The position numbers and the translations under genes are program-made. Shown here one piece after another: positions 63,154 through 64,000 of a stretch of 64,000 nt of DNA. Below the pieces are notes generated by a model. It did no database searches. It was not told the origin of the DNA and saw only the letters and a program-made list of their open reading frames with translations. The stretch spans positions 1-64,000 of the forward strand of contig NZ_FQZQ01000001.1 of assembly GCF_900142085.1 (NCBI RefSeq), read 5' to 3'. The stretch's first letter is position 1, and each line of letters starts with the position of its first letter. Source of the stretch: Shimia gijangensis (GTDB lineage: Bacteria > Pseudomonadota > Alphaproteobacteria > Rhodobacterales > Rhodobacteraceae).

Positions 63154-64000
63154 ATGTCAGACGCACCAGTTTTTGAGATTGATCCAAAAGCCTTTTGGCG
63201 CGACCCTTATCCTGCGTTGAAGCAAATGCGCGCACAGGCTCCGATTGCCTATGTGCCCCAGTTGAATGCCACTCTGTTCACCCGGCGCGATGATATTTTT
63301 GAAAATGAAAAGAAGATCGACGTGTTTTCGTCGGACCAGCCTGACGGGTTGATGACGGTCTTGATGGGACAAAACATGATGCGCAAAGATGGCGATGCGC
63401 ATATGGCAGAACGCCGCGCGATTTTCCCAACGATTTCCCCGAAAACAGTGAAAAATGTCTGGCTGGCCCAGTTTCAGGCCGCAACACAACAAATTTTGGA
63501 CGAAGTAGCTCCTTTGAGCAGGGCCGATATGGTTGGCGATATCGCGATGCGGATATCCGGAGAGGCACTCAAATCCATCACTGGTTTGACCAATATGTCC
63601 TGGGCCGAAATGGACCGTGTCAGCCAAGGCATGATTGATGGCTGTTCCAATTATGCCGGCGATCCGGAGGTTGAGGCACAGTGCCACGACTGCACTGGTT
63701 CAATCGACCGTCATATTGATGAGATGACGCCCCTGCTCAAGGCGACCCCCAATCACTCGCTTTTGTCAGTGCAGATGCAGGCAGAAATGCCAGAGGCCGC
63801 GATCCGGGCAAATATCAAGCTGGCCATCAGTGGCGGTCAGAACGAACCCCGTGACGCGATTGCCGGGGTGATCTGGGCGTTACTCACGCACCCTGAACAG
63901 TTGCGCGGTGTGCTGGATGGTAAAGTCACCTGGTTGCAGGCGTTCGAAGAATATACTCGCTGGATGTCTCCGATTGGGATGTCACCGCGCCGGGTTGCAA
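63154..64000 (+). CDS. Cytochrome P450, 3' end cut by the window
   Basis: The first 282 residues of a P450. DPKAFWRDPYPALKQMRAQAPI begins the N-terminal beta sheet and AERRAIFPTISPKTV is the C-helix region. The I helix reads LAISGGQNEPRDAIAGVIW; the usual acid-alcohol pair (D/E-T) of the oxygen-activation site is replaced by Asn-Glu. The haem-Cys loop lies beyond the window, so the haem ligand cannot be checked. The ATG follows AAAGGA. Class I bacterial type, with redox partners unknown. Partial. Confidence 0.9.
   Translation, partial: MSDAPVFEIDPKAFWRDPYPALKQMRAQAPIAYVPQLNATLFTRRDDIFENEKKIDVFSSDQPDGLMTVLMGQNMMRKDGDAHMAERRAIFPTISPKTVKNVWLAQFQAATQQILDEVAPLSRADMVGDIAMRISGEALKSITGLTNMSWAEMDRVSQGMIDGCSNYAGDPEVEAQCHDCTGSIDRHIDEMTPLLKATPNHSLLSVQMQAEMPEAAIRANIKLAISGGQNEPRDAIAGVIWALLTHPEQLRGVLDGKVTWLQAFEEYTRWMSPIGMSPRRVA

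Noticed and set aside
1-64000. CRISPR array or cas genes
   Set aside because: No regularly spaced repeats and no Cas motifs seen.

Overview
The window reads as chromosomal DNA of a marine alphaproteobacterium of the Roseobacter group (Rhodobacteraceae). The evidence is gene content and order: dxs-ispA-xseB-deacetylase, a PetP/PetR-like regulator pair, gltD and gltB separated by two small genes, MatB-type malonyl-CoA synthetase, CitF, AMP nucleosidase with adenine deaminase, and short gene-end repeats of a type I associate with this group. No rRNA gene or CRISPR array is visible; one tRNA gene is.

The window has two parts. Positions 1 to about 19,745 are visibly AT-richer and accessory; the part from the tRNA-Leu(CAG) gene (19746-19832, minus strand) to 64,000 is GC-richer and mostly core metabolism. 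The accessory part carries a tyrosine recombinase (154-1305), a membrane-anchored FMN-binding glutamate-synthase-type protein, a tight seven-gene plus-strand run (3254-14969), a C-terminal remnant of a type II glutamine synthetase (15134-15436), and a small mobile-element module (AAA ATPase, HUH-type Rep, ribbon-helix-helix repressor with an operator array, two small ORFs) beside the tRNA. The tRNA marks a composition step and a plausible island boundary, but I saw no second copy of its 3' end.

The seven-gene run is the most unusual content. In order it encodes a single-domain response regulator, an ammonium transporter, a 1307-residue hybrid histidine kinase, a pentapeptide-repeat potassium-channel-like protein, an MscS-type channel with a cyclic-nucleotide-binding domain and a TerB-like tail, a SLOG-like protein with two pairs of membrane helices, and a soluble protein with two histidine-kinase dimerisation-like segments, a receiver and a DUF4062 (TIR-like) domain. 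Gaps are -4 to +35 bp, so co-transcription is likely. I infer a phosphorelay that senses ammonium, ion or osmotic state and drives ion channels plus nucleotide-related domains of the kind found in bacterial conflict systems. I do not know a described system with this composition.

The right part is organised as follows: a complex-I-associated NDUFA9-like protein and UppP (20-22 kb); gltD to gltB (22-29 kb); MtgA, GST, QueG and a hydantoinase-like protein (29-34 kb); MsrA/MsrB and a CcdA/thioredoxin pair (34-36 kb); exporters, VOC proteins and HU (36-39 kb); purine salvage (39-43 kb); a LysR/class II aldolase/sterol-desaturase-like group and an AraC-controlled acyl-CoA group resembling carnitine or betaine CoA chemistry (43-51 kb); isoprenoid synthesis with dxs and ispA (52-56 kb); PetP/PetR-like regulators (57-59 kb); then ilvE, an orphan citF, matB and a cytochrome P450 cut by the window end (59-64 kb).
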